A stretch of 7,951 bases of DNA from Panacagrimonas sp041635265 (GCA_041635265.1 JBFJJV010000137.1:1-7951), one strand, 5' to 3'. Positions 1 to 6,558 are shown, counted from the stretch's first letter. Numbers and translations are program-made. Notes: generated by a model not told the origin, from the sequence alone.

Positions 1-277
1 AGGATTTGAGGCAATTTCAAGGCCAAAGCTATGTTGCATCGCACAAGGGCGGGGGATAGTACGCGAGCTTTGTCTGCAGTGAGAACTTCTCGGGCGATTA
101 ATTCCAAGGTCCGGTCGTGTTTCCGCGGACATCAGTGTGTTCGGAGCCGTCCACGGGATCATTCGCGAGCCTAAAACATTGAAAGGACGGGGAAGTAAGG
201 GCGAATTTTGTTCTGACCTTGCTGCGCCATGCATGATTGGCCCAGCATTACCATCTTGATCAGGACAGAACGGCGAT
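1..277. other. Noncoding or unassigned region upstream of yajD
   Basis: No convincing gene is visible here. Frame 3 is open from the window edge to a TAG at 57-59 (ending ...SYVASHKGGG) and could be the tail of a gene that begins outside the window, but 18 codons are too few to judge. An ATG at 31 opens a 47-codon arginine-rich frame ending at 174; it has no clear ribosome binding site and resembles no family I know. An AGGA at 262-265 lies 12 bases before the yajD start and is a plausible, slightly distant ribosome binding site. No well-spaced sigma-70 promoter stood out. Confidence 0.5.
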
Positions 278-658
278 ATGGCTTTAAATAATTCTGCAGG
301 TCCGAGGCAGCGAGCCGATGAGGCGGTGGCGAAAGCGCGTCGGGACGCCGACCAGCGCGCACTTGGGTATCGAGAACGGGCGATGAAGATGTATCCCTGG
401 GTCTGTGGCCGTTGCGCACGCGAATTCACGCACGCCAACCGTCAGGAGTTGACGGTGCATCACCGCAACCATAACCATGACGACAACCCCGCCGATGGCA
501 GCAACTGGGAGTTGCTATGCCTTTACTGTCATGACAATGAGCATCAGCGTCAGCTCGAAGCGCGGCAGGGTCGTGGCGGGTCCGGTAAGACGGAATCAGG
601 CCCGGCCACCAGCAACCCGTTTGCAGATCTGAAGTCCAAGCTTAAATTGGGCGAGTGA
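278..658 (+). CDS. yajD: YajD family HNH nuclease-like protein
   Basis: This 126-residue protein is a small cytosolic HNH-fold protein of the YajD family, whose substrate and cellular role are not established. A zinc-binding CGRC lies at residues 43-46 and a second pair, CLYC, at 81-84. Between them is the HNH core: LTVHH at 58-62, an Asn in GSNWELLC (N76), and the final His at H85. The stretches YPWVCGRC, LTVHH and SNWELLCLYCHD and the C-terminal NPFADLK closely match my memory of E. coli YajD, which is of similar length. The Gly/Ser-rich stretch at 98-112 is probably a flexible linker. The N-terminal 25 residues are charged and likely helical. The ATG at 278 follows AGGA by 12 bases. The gene stands alone on its strand and converges on djlA after 15 bases. 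Family assignment is firm; nuclease activity is inferred from the fold. Confidence 0.93.
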   Translation: MALNNSAGPRQRADEAVAKARRDADQRALGYRERAMKMYPWVCGRCAREFTHANRQELTVHHRNHNHDDNPADGSNWELLCLYCHDNEHQRQLEARQGRGGSGKTESGPATSNPFADLKSKLKLGE

Positions 659-673
659 GCTCAGGACTTTTTC

Positions 674-1417
674 TTAAGCCAGTCCGCGTGCTTCCTTGAT
701 CACGTCATAGGCCGCGGTGATGTTTCGCGTCTTTTCTTCTGCCATCTGGCGCATGCTTTCGGGCAGCCCGCGTGAAGCCAGTTTGTCGGGGTGGTTTTCG
801 CTCATCAATTTTCGATAGCTCTTTTTCAGATCGCTATCACTAATATTGGAATCCACGCCAAAGGTGGCATAGGCGTCATCCAGCTTGTTCTTGCTGGCCC
901 GGCCTGGCGCGCGCAGCGTGGCCTCAAGCCGCAGCACCTCTGCCTCACTCAGGCCGAGGCCGCGGGCAATGCGCACCAGAATTTTATGTTCCGCCGGATG
1001 GACATCGCCATCTGCGGTAATGGCGGCCAGCTGGACCTGCAGAAACATCATGATGACGGCGCGCTGGCCGCGGCAGGCTTTGGCGAAGTCGACGACCTCA
1101 CTATCCAGATCAAATCCGGCTTCCTTGCCGCGGTTGAAAGCTTCCTTTGCCGAGCGCCGGGCATCGGCAGACAGACGCAGCCGGTCGAACAGGGCCTCGG
1201 CAACCTTAATCTCATTGCCACTGACCTGGCCGTCGGCTTTGCACACCGCACCCATGACCGCGAATGTGGCGTCGAGGAAGCGCGTCTGAATGGTTTTGGC
1301 CATGACATTACGCAATGCACGGCTGATCCAGTGGCCGATGAAGCCGCCGATTATCAGACCCGTCCACTTGCCGGTGGTAAAACCAATAATGCAGCCGATA
1401 ATGATGAAAATGTTCAT
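674..1417 (-). CDS. djlA: Membrane-anchored J-domain co-chaperone DjlA
   Basis: The 247-residue product has the three-part layout of DjlA. Residues 2-31 form one hydrophobic membrane segment rich in glycine (G8, G12, G16, G20, G24, G28), the spacing expected for the dimerising DjlA anchor. Residues about 45-165 are a TerB-like helical domain, with acidic loops ADGQV (61-65) and ADGDVHPAE (135-143). Residues about 179-245 are a C-terminal J domain with the essential HPD at 209-211, which stimulates DnaK ATP hydrolysis. In the known family the J domain faces the cytoplasm and works with DnaK/GrpE; E. coli DjlA overproduction activates the Rcs envelope-stress system. The length is close to other DjlA proteins. 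The ATG at 1417-1415 puts the membrane segment right at the N-terminus as expected, although no good Shine-Dalgarno sequence precedes it. The gene is transcribed alone. Confidence 0.94.
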   Translation of the reverse strand: MNIFIIIGCIIGFTTGKWTGLIIGGFIGHWISRALRNVMAKTIQTRFLDATFAVMGAVCKADGQVSGNEIKVAEALFDRLRLSADARRSAKEAFNRGKEAGFDLDSEVVDFAKACRGQRAVIMMFLQVQLAAITADGDVHPAEHKILVRIARGLGLSEAEVLRLEATLRAPGRASKNKLDDAYATFGVDSNISDSDLKKSYRKLMSENHPDKLASRGLPESMRQMAEEKTRNITAAYDVIKEARGLA

Positions 1418-1546
1418 GATGGAATTCTATCGTGGCGCAGAGACACTGATCGCCGTTTCACAGTGGTGAGTGTCTTGGCGAATCGGCCTGAAGTGCAGAC
1501 GCTTCGCGCATGACTTCAATTCAGCTCTATCTTTCTTGGTGTAGAC
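1418..1546. promoter_or_regulatory. Divergent djlA / msrB intergenic region
   Basis: The 129 bases between the djlA and msrB start codons must carry both promoters if neither gene is read from farther upstream. I found no well-spaced -35/-10 pair for either gene. On the minus strand a TAGAAT lies about ten bases before the djlA start, too close for a normal leader. A GGTG at 1538-1541, five bases before the msrB ATG, is a weak ribosome binding site. No strong inverted repeat was seen. Confidence 0.4.
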
Positions 1547-1993
1547 ATGAGTAATTCAAGCAAAAAAAGCCTTTCATTTGATCGCCTGGAAAAGTCGGAT
1601 GCCGAGTGGCAGAAGATTCTGAGTCCGGCGCAGTACCGCATCCTTCGATCTGAGGGCACCGAGATGTGCGGGACCCACCCTTTTAATTTTGAAAAGGGCG
1701 AGGGCACCTTTATTTGCGCAGGATGCCTCTTGCCGCTGTTCCAATCGGACGCCAAATTTGACAGTGGCACCGGCTGGCCCAGTTTCTGGGAGCCGATAGA
1801 AGGCCGTCTGGAAACCGCGACAGATCACCACCTGGGCTACCCGCGCACCGAGTATCACTGTGCTCGATGCGGCGGGCACCACGGTCATGTTTTTGACGAC
1901 GGCCCCAAGCCCACCGGTAAACGCTATTGCAGCAATGGCGAGGCGCTGATCTTTGTGCCCAAGGGTGAGCCGCTGCCGAATTTGAGGGATTAA
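1547..1993 (+). CDS. msrB: Peptide-methionine (R)-S-oxide reductase MsrB
   Basis: This 148-residue single-domain enzyme reduces the R form of methionine sulfoxide in proteins, normally with thioredoxin as electron donor. Two zinc-binding pairs are present, C57/C60 (CAGC) and C105/C108 (CARC). Around them are the family signatures SGTGWPSF (73-80), HLGYPRTEYHC (95-105) and GHVFDDGP (113-120). The catalytic cysteine is C128 in RYCSNGEAL. The common resolving cysteine of many MsrBs, which sits in SG-C-GWPSF, is threonine here (T75). The protein instead has an extra cysteine, C41, in EMCGTHPF, a plausible alternative resolving residue. There is no signal peptide, so it is probably cytosolic. The ATG at 1547 has only a weak GGTG before it. 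The gene converges on the FKBP gene, and the two stop codons overlap. It is not fused to MsrA. Confidence 0.96.
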   Translation: MSNSSKKSLSFDRLEKSDAEWQKILSPAQYRILRSEGTEMCGTHPFNFEKGEGTFICAGCLLPLFQSDAKFDSGTGWPSFWEPIEGRLETATDHHLGYPRTEYHCARCGGHHGHVFDDGPKPTGKRYCSNGEALIFVPKGEPLPNLRD

Positions 1994-2343
1994 ACGCCCA
2001 GTAATTCCACTTCGAACAGCAAGGTGGCGTTCGGAGGAATCGCACCGCCCGCACCGGCGGCGCCATAGCCGAGGTTTGGCGGAATGACCAGATTGCGGGT
2101 GCCGCCCACTTTCATGCCCTGTACGCCTTCGTCCCAGCCGCCGATGACCTGACCGGCGCCGAGTGCAAAGCTGAAAGGCTGACCGCGATCCTTGCTGGAA
2201 TCAAATTTGTTGCCTTTTTCGCTGTTGTTGTAGAGCCAGCCGGTGTAGTGCACGTTGACGCGCTGGCCTGCTTCAGCGGTGGCGCCTTCGCCGACGATGG
2301 TGTCTTCGTACTGGAGGCCAGATTCGGTTGTGGTCAGATTCAT
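1990..2343 (-). CDS. FKBP-type peptidyl-prolyl cis-trans isomerase
   Basis: This 117-residue single FKBP domain catalyses cis-trans isomerisation of Xaa-Pro bonds. The FK506-binding pocket residues are all recognisable by alignment to human FKBP12: Y33 (VHYTGWL), D48 (KFDSS), F57 (PFSF), V66-I67 (QVIGGW), W70, Y93 (LGYGAAG) and F110 (LLFEVELL). It should therefore be active. It has no signal peptide, no dimerisation domain and no chaperone insert, so it is a minimal cytosolic FKBP rather than FkpA, SlyD or FklB. The N-terminal part (TTTESGLQYED) is typical of bacterial members. The ATG at 2343 lacks a clear Shine-Dalgarno sequence. It lies 44 bases downstream of the 5-oxoprolinase gene on the same strand with no obvious terminator between, so cotranscription is possible. 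The annotation is firm; the specific symbol is not. Confidence 0.95.
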   Translation of the reverse strand: MNLTTTESGLQYEDTIVGEGATAEAGQRVNVHYTGWLYNNSEKGNKFDSSKDRGQPFSFALGAGQVIGGWDEGVQGMKVGGTRNLVIPPNLGYGAAGAGGAIPPNATLLFEVELLGV

Positions 2344-2387
2344 TGGATTCAGGGGTGGGATGTGTAAGAGCGCGACATTGTATGGGT

Positions 2388-5300
2388 TTATCCGGCTTTC
2401 CGTGATGTGTCTGGTCTGGAATAGCCGCCGCCGCCGGGGGTTTCAACGAGGATGGAATCGCCGGCTTCCGCCTTCAGGCTGGCGCTGGCATCGAGCGTGG
2501 ATTCACTGCCGTTTGAGCGCAGAAACCTGTTCCTGCCGCAGGCGCCGGGCTGTGCAGGGCCAAGAGCGTGCGGCGCAACTCGACGCCGATTGGACAAGAT
2601 CGCGACCTGCATGGGGGCCAGGAATTGAATCTTGCGCACGACGCCATCGCCTCCACGATGATCGCCCTGTCCGCCGGATCCATGGCGTAGCGAAAACTGA
2701 TTCAGGCGAACCGGATAGCGGGTCTCCAGCACTTCCACATCGGTCAGCCGGCTATTGGTCATATGGGTATGGACTGCGCTGGCACCGTCGTGATCAGCGC
2801 CCGCTCCGGCGCCGCCACACAGAGTTTCGTAGTACTGGTGTTTATCGTTTCCAAAGGTGAGGTTGTTCATGCTGCCCTGCGCTGCCGCCATGATGCCCAG
2901 AGCGCCGTATAGGGTGTCCACGATGATCTGGCTGGTTTCCACGTTGCCGGCGACTACGGCCGCCGGATAGCTGGGGTTGAGCATGCAGCCTTCTGGAACG
3001 ATCAATTCGATGGGGCGCATGCAACCGTCGTTGAGCGGGATATCATCGTTTACCAATGTGCGAATGACATACAGCACGGCAGCGCGGCATACCGCGATCG
3101 GGGCATTGAAGTTATTCCGCTGCTGCTCGCTGGTGCCAGTGAAATCGAGGCGAAGTTTCCTGGCGTTCTTGTCTGGCGTGATGCGAACGCGGATGATGGC
3201 GCCGTTATCCATCTCGCAGGAAAATTCCCCGGCGTCCAGGCCAGCAATGACCGCAAGAACCGCGTGTTCAGCATTGTCCATGGAGTGCCGCATATAGGCG
3301 CAAACGACGGCGCGGCTATAGCGATCGACCAGTTTCAGTAACTCAGTGGTGCCCCGGGCGCAGGCCGCAAGCTGCGCTTGCAGGTCGGCTATATTCTGGT
3401 CAGGGTTTCTTGCGGGCCAGTCTCCGCTGGCGAGCAGAGCGCGAGTCTCGGCTTCACGGAATTTGCCCTGATCCATGAGCTGAAAATCGTCGATCAGCAC
3501 GCCTTCTTCCTCCACTCGGCAGCTGTCCGGCGGCATGGATCCGGGCGTGATGCCGCCGATATCTGCATGGTGTCCGCGTGCCGCAAGAAAGGCGAACAAG
3601 ATGTCGTCATGATCGAACACCGGAACGATGACGGTGATATCGGGCAGATGGGTGCCCCCGTTGTAAGGGGCGTTCAGCATCCAGGCGTCACCATTATGAA
3701 AACCGTGCCCATCGTTTTGCCGGCGACTGGAAATTACCGCGCGAACGCTATCTCCCATCGATCCCAGGTGAACTGGAATATGTGGCGCATTGGCAATCAG
3801 GGCACCATGCTGATCGAATAGGGCACAGGAAAAATCTAGCCGCTCCTTGATATTGACTGAGTGTGCGGTGCTCTGAAGTGTCTCGCCCATCTGCTCGGCC
3901 ACAGCCATGAACAGGGTATTGAAAACCTCGCGCATGATCGGATCGGCCTGGGTGCCGATGGCCTGGGCTGAGCTATTCCTGCTGCGTTCGAGTATCAGAT
4001 TGCCCAGCGCATCGCGCTGCGCCTGCCAGCCGGGCTCGATGACCGTGGTCGAATTTTCTTCACTGATGATGGCCGGGCCGTCGATACTCTGTTTCACAGC
4101 TAGATCCACTCTGCGATAGCGCATGGCGGCGACTTCCCGTCCCTGCAGATAGCAGCAACTACGTTCGGGCGTTTTTTCTAGTGGGCCGGGGTTTGCTGCG
4201 GTTAAATTTTCGAGTTTGCCCGCCTCTGCTTCTGAATCGGCTTCGACTTCCATGGCCTCGACGGAGAGTGCATCCAGCACGATGGGCTTGTCTTGTGCGA
4301 TGAAACCGAAACGTTTGTGATGCAAAGTCTGAAATTCCCCTCGCATGGCCTCTGGTTTGCTAACGCGGACCGGCAGGCTGGTATCAGAGCCTGTGTATTT
4401 CACAAGCGCAATGCATTGCGTGCGGACGTGTTCGCGGTCTACGTTCTGATCTCGCAACTGCTGGGTCGCCTGCGCAATGAGCGGCTTGAGCACTGCCTGC
4501 AGTGGCGCCTCGAGTTGATCATCCAGCGGCAAGTTGACGGTCTGTTCGCGGATGACGCGGCGCAGCGCCATGCCCATTCCTAAAGCGGAGAGCACTCCGG
4601 CGTAAGGGTGCAGGATCGCCCGATGCATGCCGAGGGCCTCTGCAACTGCGCAGGCGTGCTGACCAGCGGCGCCGCCAAAGCAGACCAGGGTGTAATCACT
4701 GACATCACGGCCGCGCGCAATGGAAATCTGTTTGATGGCATTGGCCATTTGCTCGACCGCAATGCGGACAAAGCCCTCGGCGAGCGTCTTTGGCGCGTAA
4801 TGTTGTCGGCTGTTTTGAAAGATGTCGTCGCAGATGGCTTGCAGTCGCTCGACTGCGCACTGTGGGTCGATCGGCTGACTCGCGTTGGGGCCGAATACAG
4901 CTGGAAAGGTGTCGGGCTGGACTTTGCCGAGCACCACATTGCAATCGGTGATGGTCAGCGGCCCGCCGTTTCGATAGCAGGCGGGTCCGGGTTGGGCGCC
5001 GGCAGACTGCGGACCCACACGCAGGCGGAGTCCGTCGTACCAGCATTCAGAACCACCGCCAGCGGCCACCGTGTGAATATCCATCATCGGCGTACGCAGC
5101 CTAACACCGGCAATTTCGGTCTCGTGGGTTCGCTCTAGTTCGCCGCAAAAGTGTGAAACATCGGTCGAAGTGCCACCCATATCAAAGCCGATCAGACGGT
5201 CAAAGCCGGCCTGCTGTGCGGTTCGAATCATGCCGACGATGCCGCCGGCCGGTCCAGATAGCACTGCGTCCCTGCCTCTGAATTGATCGGCATCGACCAG

Positions 5301-6056
5301 CCCGCCACTGGATTGCATGAATTGAAGTGGCACCGCCCCCAGCTCTTTTCTGAGACCGTTCATATAGCGTTGCAGCAGGGGCGAGAGATAGGCGTCGGCC
5401 ACCGTGGTCTCGCCGCGACCGACCAGTTTGATCAGAGCGCTGACTTCGTGGCTGACGGAGATCTGCTCGAATCCGATTTCTCGAGCGATCTCCGCAAGGC
5501 GTGTTTCATGCGCTGGATAGCGGTAAGCGTGGATCAGCACGATGGCGAGGGCGCGCAGGCCCTGATCGTATGCCGTCTGCAATAGATGGCGGCTCGCAGA
5601 TTCATCGAGCGGAACGATCGTCTTGCCGTCTGCGCCCATGCGTTCTTGGATTTCTATGACTCGCTGGTAGAGGGGCGCAGGAAGCTGGATTTTTCGGTCA
5701 AACAGGCGCGGGCGACTCTGGTATCCGATACGAAGCGCATCGCCATGTCCGGCGGTGATGGCGAGCAGGGTGGGTTGGCCTCGGCGCTCGAGCAGGGCAT
5801 TGGTTGCCACAGTGGTTCCCATGCGTATCGACTCGATATGTGCCGAGCCCAGCGTCTCGCCCTGGGTGGCGAGAGTCTGCTGGATCCCCGCCACAGCGGC
5901 ATCAGCATATTGTGTCGGGTTCTGTGAAAGCAGCTTTCTTGTTTCGCATTTGCCGTCGGGTCGGCGAGCGACCACGTCGGTAAAGGTCCCGCCGCGATCA
6001 ATCCAGAAAGCCCAGGCCAGTTTAGGGTCAGGTCCTTGGGAGACTTTGTGATTCAT
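2388..6056 (-). CDS. oplAH: 5-oxoprolinase, fused HyuA-HyuB hydantoinase/oxoprolinase
   Basis: The 1222-residue protein is the fused form of the hydantoinase/oxoprolinase family. It most likely catalyses ATP-dependent opening of 5-oxo-L-proline to L-glutamate in the cytosol. The HyuA half (about 1-700) carries DRGGTFTDVV (20-29), MGTTVATNALLERR (79-92), FDMGGTSTDV (291-300), AAGGGS (331-336), SAGAQPGPACY (351-361) and FGGAAGQHACAVAEALG (460-476). The HyuB half (about 705-1212) carries NAPHIPVHLGSM (756-767), NAPYNGGTHLPDITV (795-809), ARGHHADIGG (826-835), GNVETSQ (1037-1043), HMTNSRLTD (1098-1106), GSGGQGDHRGGDGVVR (1126-1141) and ETPGGGGY (1205-1212). FPAVFGPN (384-391) favours 5-oxoprolinase over hydantoinase or acetone carboxylase. 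The length is close to eukaryotic 5-oxoprolinases. I chose the ATG at 6056 because family similarity begins 17 residues later. The frame stays open to a GTG at 6188, but those extra 44 codons are tyrosine-rich repeat DNA. No Shine-Dalgarno sequence precedes 6056. Confidence 0.92.
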   Translation of the reverse strand: MNHKVSQGPDPKLAWAFWIDRGGTFTDVVARRPDGKCETRKLLSQNPTQYADAAVAGIQQTLATQGETLGSAHIESIRMGTTVATNALLERRGQPTLLAITAGHGDALRIGYQSRPRLFDRKIQLPAPLYQRVIEIQERMGADGKTIVPLDESASRHLLQTAYDQGLRALAIVLIHAYRYPAHETRLAEIAREIGFEQISVSHEVSALIKLVGRGETTVADAYLSPLLQRYMNGLRKELGAVPLQFMQSSGGLVDADQFRGRDAVLSGPAGGIVGMIRTAQQAGFDRLIGFDMGGTSTDVSHFCGELERTHETEIAGVRLRTPMMDIHTVAAGGGSECWYDGLRLRVGPQSAGAQPGPACYRNGGPLTITDCNVVLGKVQPDTFPAVFGPNASQPIDPQCAVERLQAICDDIFQNSRQHYAPKTLAEGFVRIAVEQMANAIKQISIARGRDVSDYTLVCFGGAAGQHACAVAEALGMHRAILHPYAGVLSALGMGMALRRVIREQTVNLPLDDQLEAPLQAVLKPLIAQATQQLRDQNVDREHVRTQCIALVKYTGSDTSLPVRVSKPEAMRGEFQTLHHKRFGFIAQDKPIVLDALSVEAMEVEADSEAEAGKLENLTAANPGPLEKTPERSCCYLQGREVAAMRYRRVDLAVKQSIDGPAIISEENSTTVIEPGWQAQRDALGNLILERSRNSSAQAIGTQADPIMREVFNTLFMAVAEQMGETLQSTAHSVNIKERLDFSCALFDQHGALIANAPHIPVHLGSMGDSVRAVISSRRQNDGHGFHNGDAWMLNAPYNGGTHLPDITVIVPVFDHDDILFAFLAARGHHADIGGITPGSMPPDSCRVEEEGVLIDDFQLMDQGKFREAETRALLASGDWPARNPDQNIADLQAQLAACARGTTELLKLVDRYSRAVVCAYMRHSMDNAEHAVLAVIAGLDAGEFSCEMDNGAIIRVRITPDKNARKLRLDFTGTSEQQRNNFNAPIAVCRAAVLYVIRTLVNDDIPLNDGCMRPIELIVPEGCMLNPSYPAAVVAGNVETSQIIVDTLYGALGIMAAAQGSMNNLTFGNDKHQYYETLCGGAGAGADHDGASAVHTHMTNSRLTDVEVLETRYPVRLNQFSLRHGSGGQGDHRGGDGVVRKIQFLAPMQVAILSNRRRVAPHALGPAQPGACGRNRFLRSNGSESTLDASASLKAEAGDSILVETPGGGGYSRPDTSRKAG

Positions 6057-6076
6057 ATAATAAGCAAGAAATGGCG

Positions 6077-6082
6077 TATAAT
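6077..6082 (+). promoter_or_regulatory. Candidate -10 element for hipBA
   Basis: A perfect TATAAT lies at 6077-6082 at the end of the first repeat copy, and a second perfect TATAAT lies at 6056-6061 over the 5-oxoprolinase start codon. Neither has a good TTGACA-like hexamer 16-18 bases upstream, so the assignment is weak. If 6077-6082 is used, the hipB leader would be roughly 105 bases long and would contain the other three repeat copies and the inverted repeats. AT-rich DNA yields such hexamers by chance. Confidence 0.22.
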
Positions 6083-6161
6083 AAGTTGATTTATATTTAT
6101 AGGCGCAATAAGTGGCATATAAATAAAATCTAGATTGAAAATAACACGTAGAATAAGGCGT

Positions 6162-6189
6162 CGTGTTTCCATTTACTGGAGTAAACACG
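6162..6189. promoter_or_regulatory. Nested inverted repeats, candidate HipB operator
   Basis: CGTGTTT at 6162-6168 and AAACACG at 6183-6189 form a perfect 7-base inverted repeat around 14 bases. Inside and partly overlapping it, TTTACT (6172-6177) and AGTAAA (6180-6185) form a 6-2-6 palindrome. A further AACACG at 6143-6148 also pairs with CGTGTT at 6162-6167, so the half-site occurs three times in alternating orientation. The only purine-rich ribosome-binding candidate for hipB, GGAG at 6178-6181, sits in the palindrome centre. Repressor binding or mRNA folding here could therefore control hipB expression. HipB family repressors bind multiple palindromic operators upstream of hipBA in E. coli; the match to this site is inferred. 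Confidence 0.5.
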
Positions 6190-6195
6190 TAAGAA

Positions 6196-6558
6196 ATGGC
6201 GTATAAAATTGATTATTCACTGGCCGACAGCAGACAGATAGAGCAGGCGCTAAGCCGGCAGCTCGAAGATATTCGTCTGGCTCGCAACATGACTCAGAAG
6301 CAGCTGGCGCAGGAAGCTGGCATCTCCTTGCGGACTGTAAGCCGCATTGCCAAAGGGGAGGGTTCTTCATTTGACACCATTATCCGTGTGATGAGCGCGC
6401 TGGGCATCCAGCAGAATCTGGCAGTCTTGTTGCCAGACCCTTCAGTTCGTCCGATGGAGCGCGCAAAAGCCAGTGGCAAGCAGCGTCAGCGCGCGCGGCC
6501 GGACGCGGCTGCCCCACAGCCCGACGACTGGATCTGGGGTGATGACGGTGAGTCATGA
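6196..6558 (+). CDS. hipB: HipB-like antitoxin, XRE-family HTH repressor
   Basis: The 120-residue protein is the antitoxin partner of the downstream HipA kinase. Residues about 23-70 form a Cro/C1-type helix-turn-helix: RLARNMTQKQLAQEAGIS, then RTVSRIAKGEGSSFDTIIRVMSALG. A basic, Gln/Arg/Pro-rich and probably disordered linker (about 86-109) follows, then an aromatic acidic tail DDWIWGDD (110-117) typical of long HipB proteins. In this family HipB binds HipA and represses its own operon through palindromic operators. The N-terminal 22 residues precede the usual HTH start. The ATG at 6196 is the only sensible start, since the next Met is inside the HTH. The nearest GGAG ends 14 bases upstream, farther than usual. 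The start codon lies in the last copy of the upstream repeat. The 3' end overlaps hipA by 17 bases, a sign of translational coupling. Confidence 0.92.
   Translation: MAYKIDYSLADSRQIEQALSRQLEDIRLARNMTQKQLAQEAGISLRTVSRIAKGEGSSFDTIIRVMSALGIQQNLAVLLPDPSVRPMERAKASGKQRQRARPDAAAPQPDDWIWGDDGES

Larger units (their letters stand above)
6064..6206. repeat. Four-copy degenerate repeat array with about 41-base period
   Basis: Four related segments can be aligned on a (T/A)GGC core at 6072, 6113, 6156 and 6197, giving spacings of 41, 43 and 41. The outer copies share 16 identical bases, aagaaatggcgtataa, at 6066-6081 and 6191-6206. Copies 1 and 2 match at 15 of 18 positions without gaps (6064-6081 against 6105-6122). 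Copies 3 and 4 match at 15 of 19 (6143-6161 against 6184-6202). The third copy is the most diverged from the first. The fourth copy contains the hipB ATG and its first codons. Low sequence complexity inflates some of the similarity, but the repeated offset of 41 and the GC-bearing GGCGT core do not follow from AT richness alone. Binding by HipB is inferred. Confidence 0.6.

Noticed and set aside
115..124. tcgtgtttcc, also found at 6161-6170 in the hipB operator region
   Set aside because: A single shared 10-mer in about 8 kb is expected by chance, and the inverted partner arm is absent near 115.
31..174. 47-codon frame upstream of yajD
   Set aside because: It is arginine-rich, without a ribosome binding site or known family features; best treated as chance.
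659..685. Possible bidirectional terminator between yajD and djlA
   Set aside because: There is a T run at 668-672, but the only stem found (GGACT 664-668 with AGTCC 681-685) is five bases with a 12-base loop that contains the T run, so it is not a credible terminator.
791..1513. 240-codon plus-strand open frame over djlA
   Set aside because: It lies antisense to a clearly conserved djlA, has no recognisable domain, and is the sort of long shadow frame common in GC-rich genes.
2255..2860. 201-codon plus-strand frame over the 5-oxoprolinase 3' end and the FKBP start
   Set aside because: It is Arg/Trp/Ser-rich and low in family signal, and both genes beneath it are well supported on the other strand.
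4608..5138. 176-codon plus-strand frame inside the 5-oxoprolinase gene
   Set aside because: It is antisense to conserved HyuA motifs and has no recognisable domain.
6473..6541. 23-residue N-terminal extension of HipA
   Set aside because: It overlaps the hipB linker codons, lacks family similarity, and HipA proteins begin at the segment starting at 6542 or 6548.
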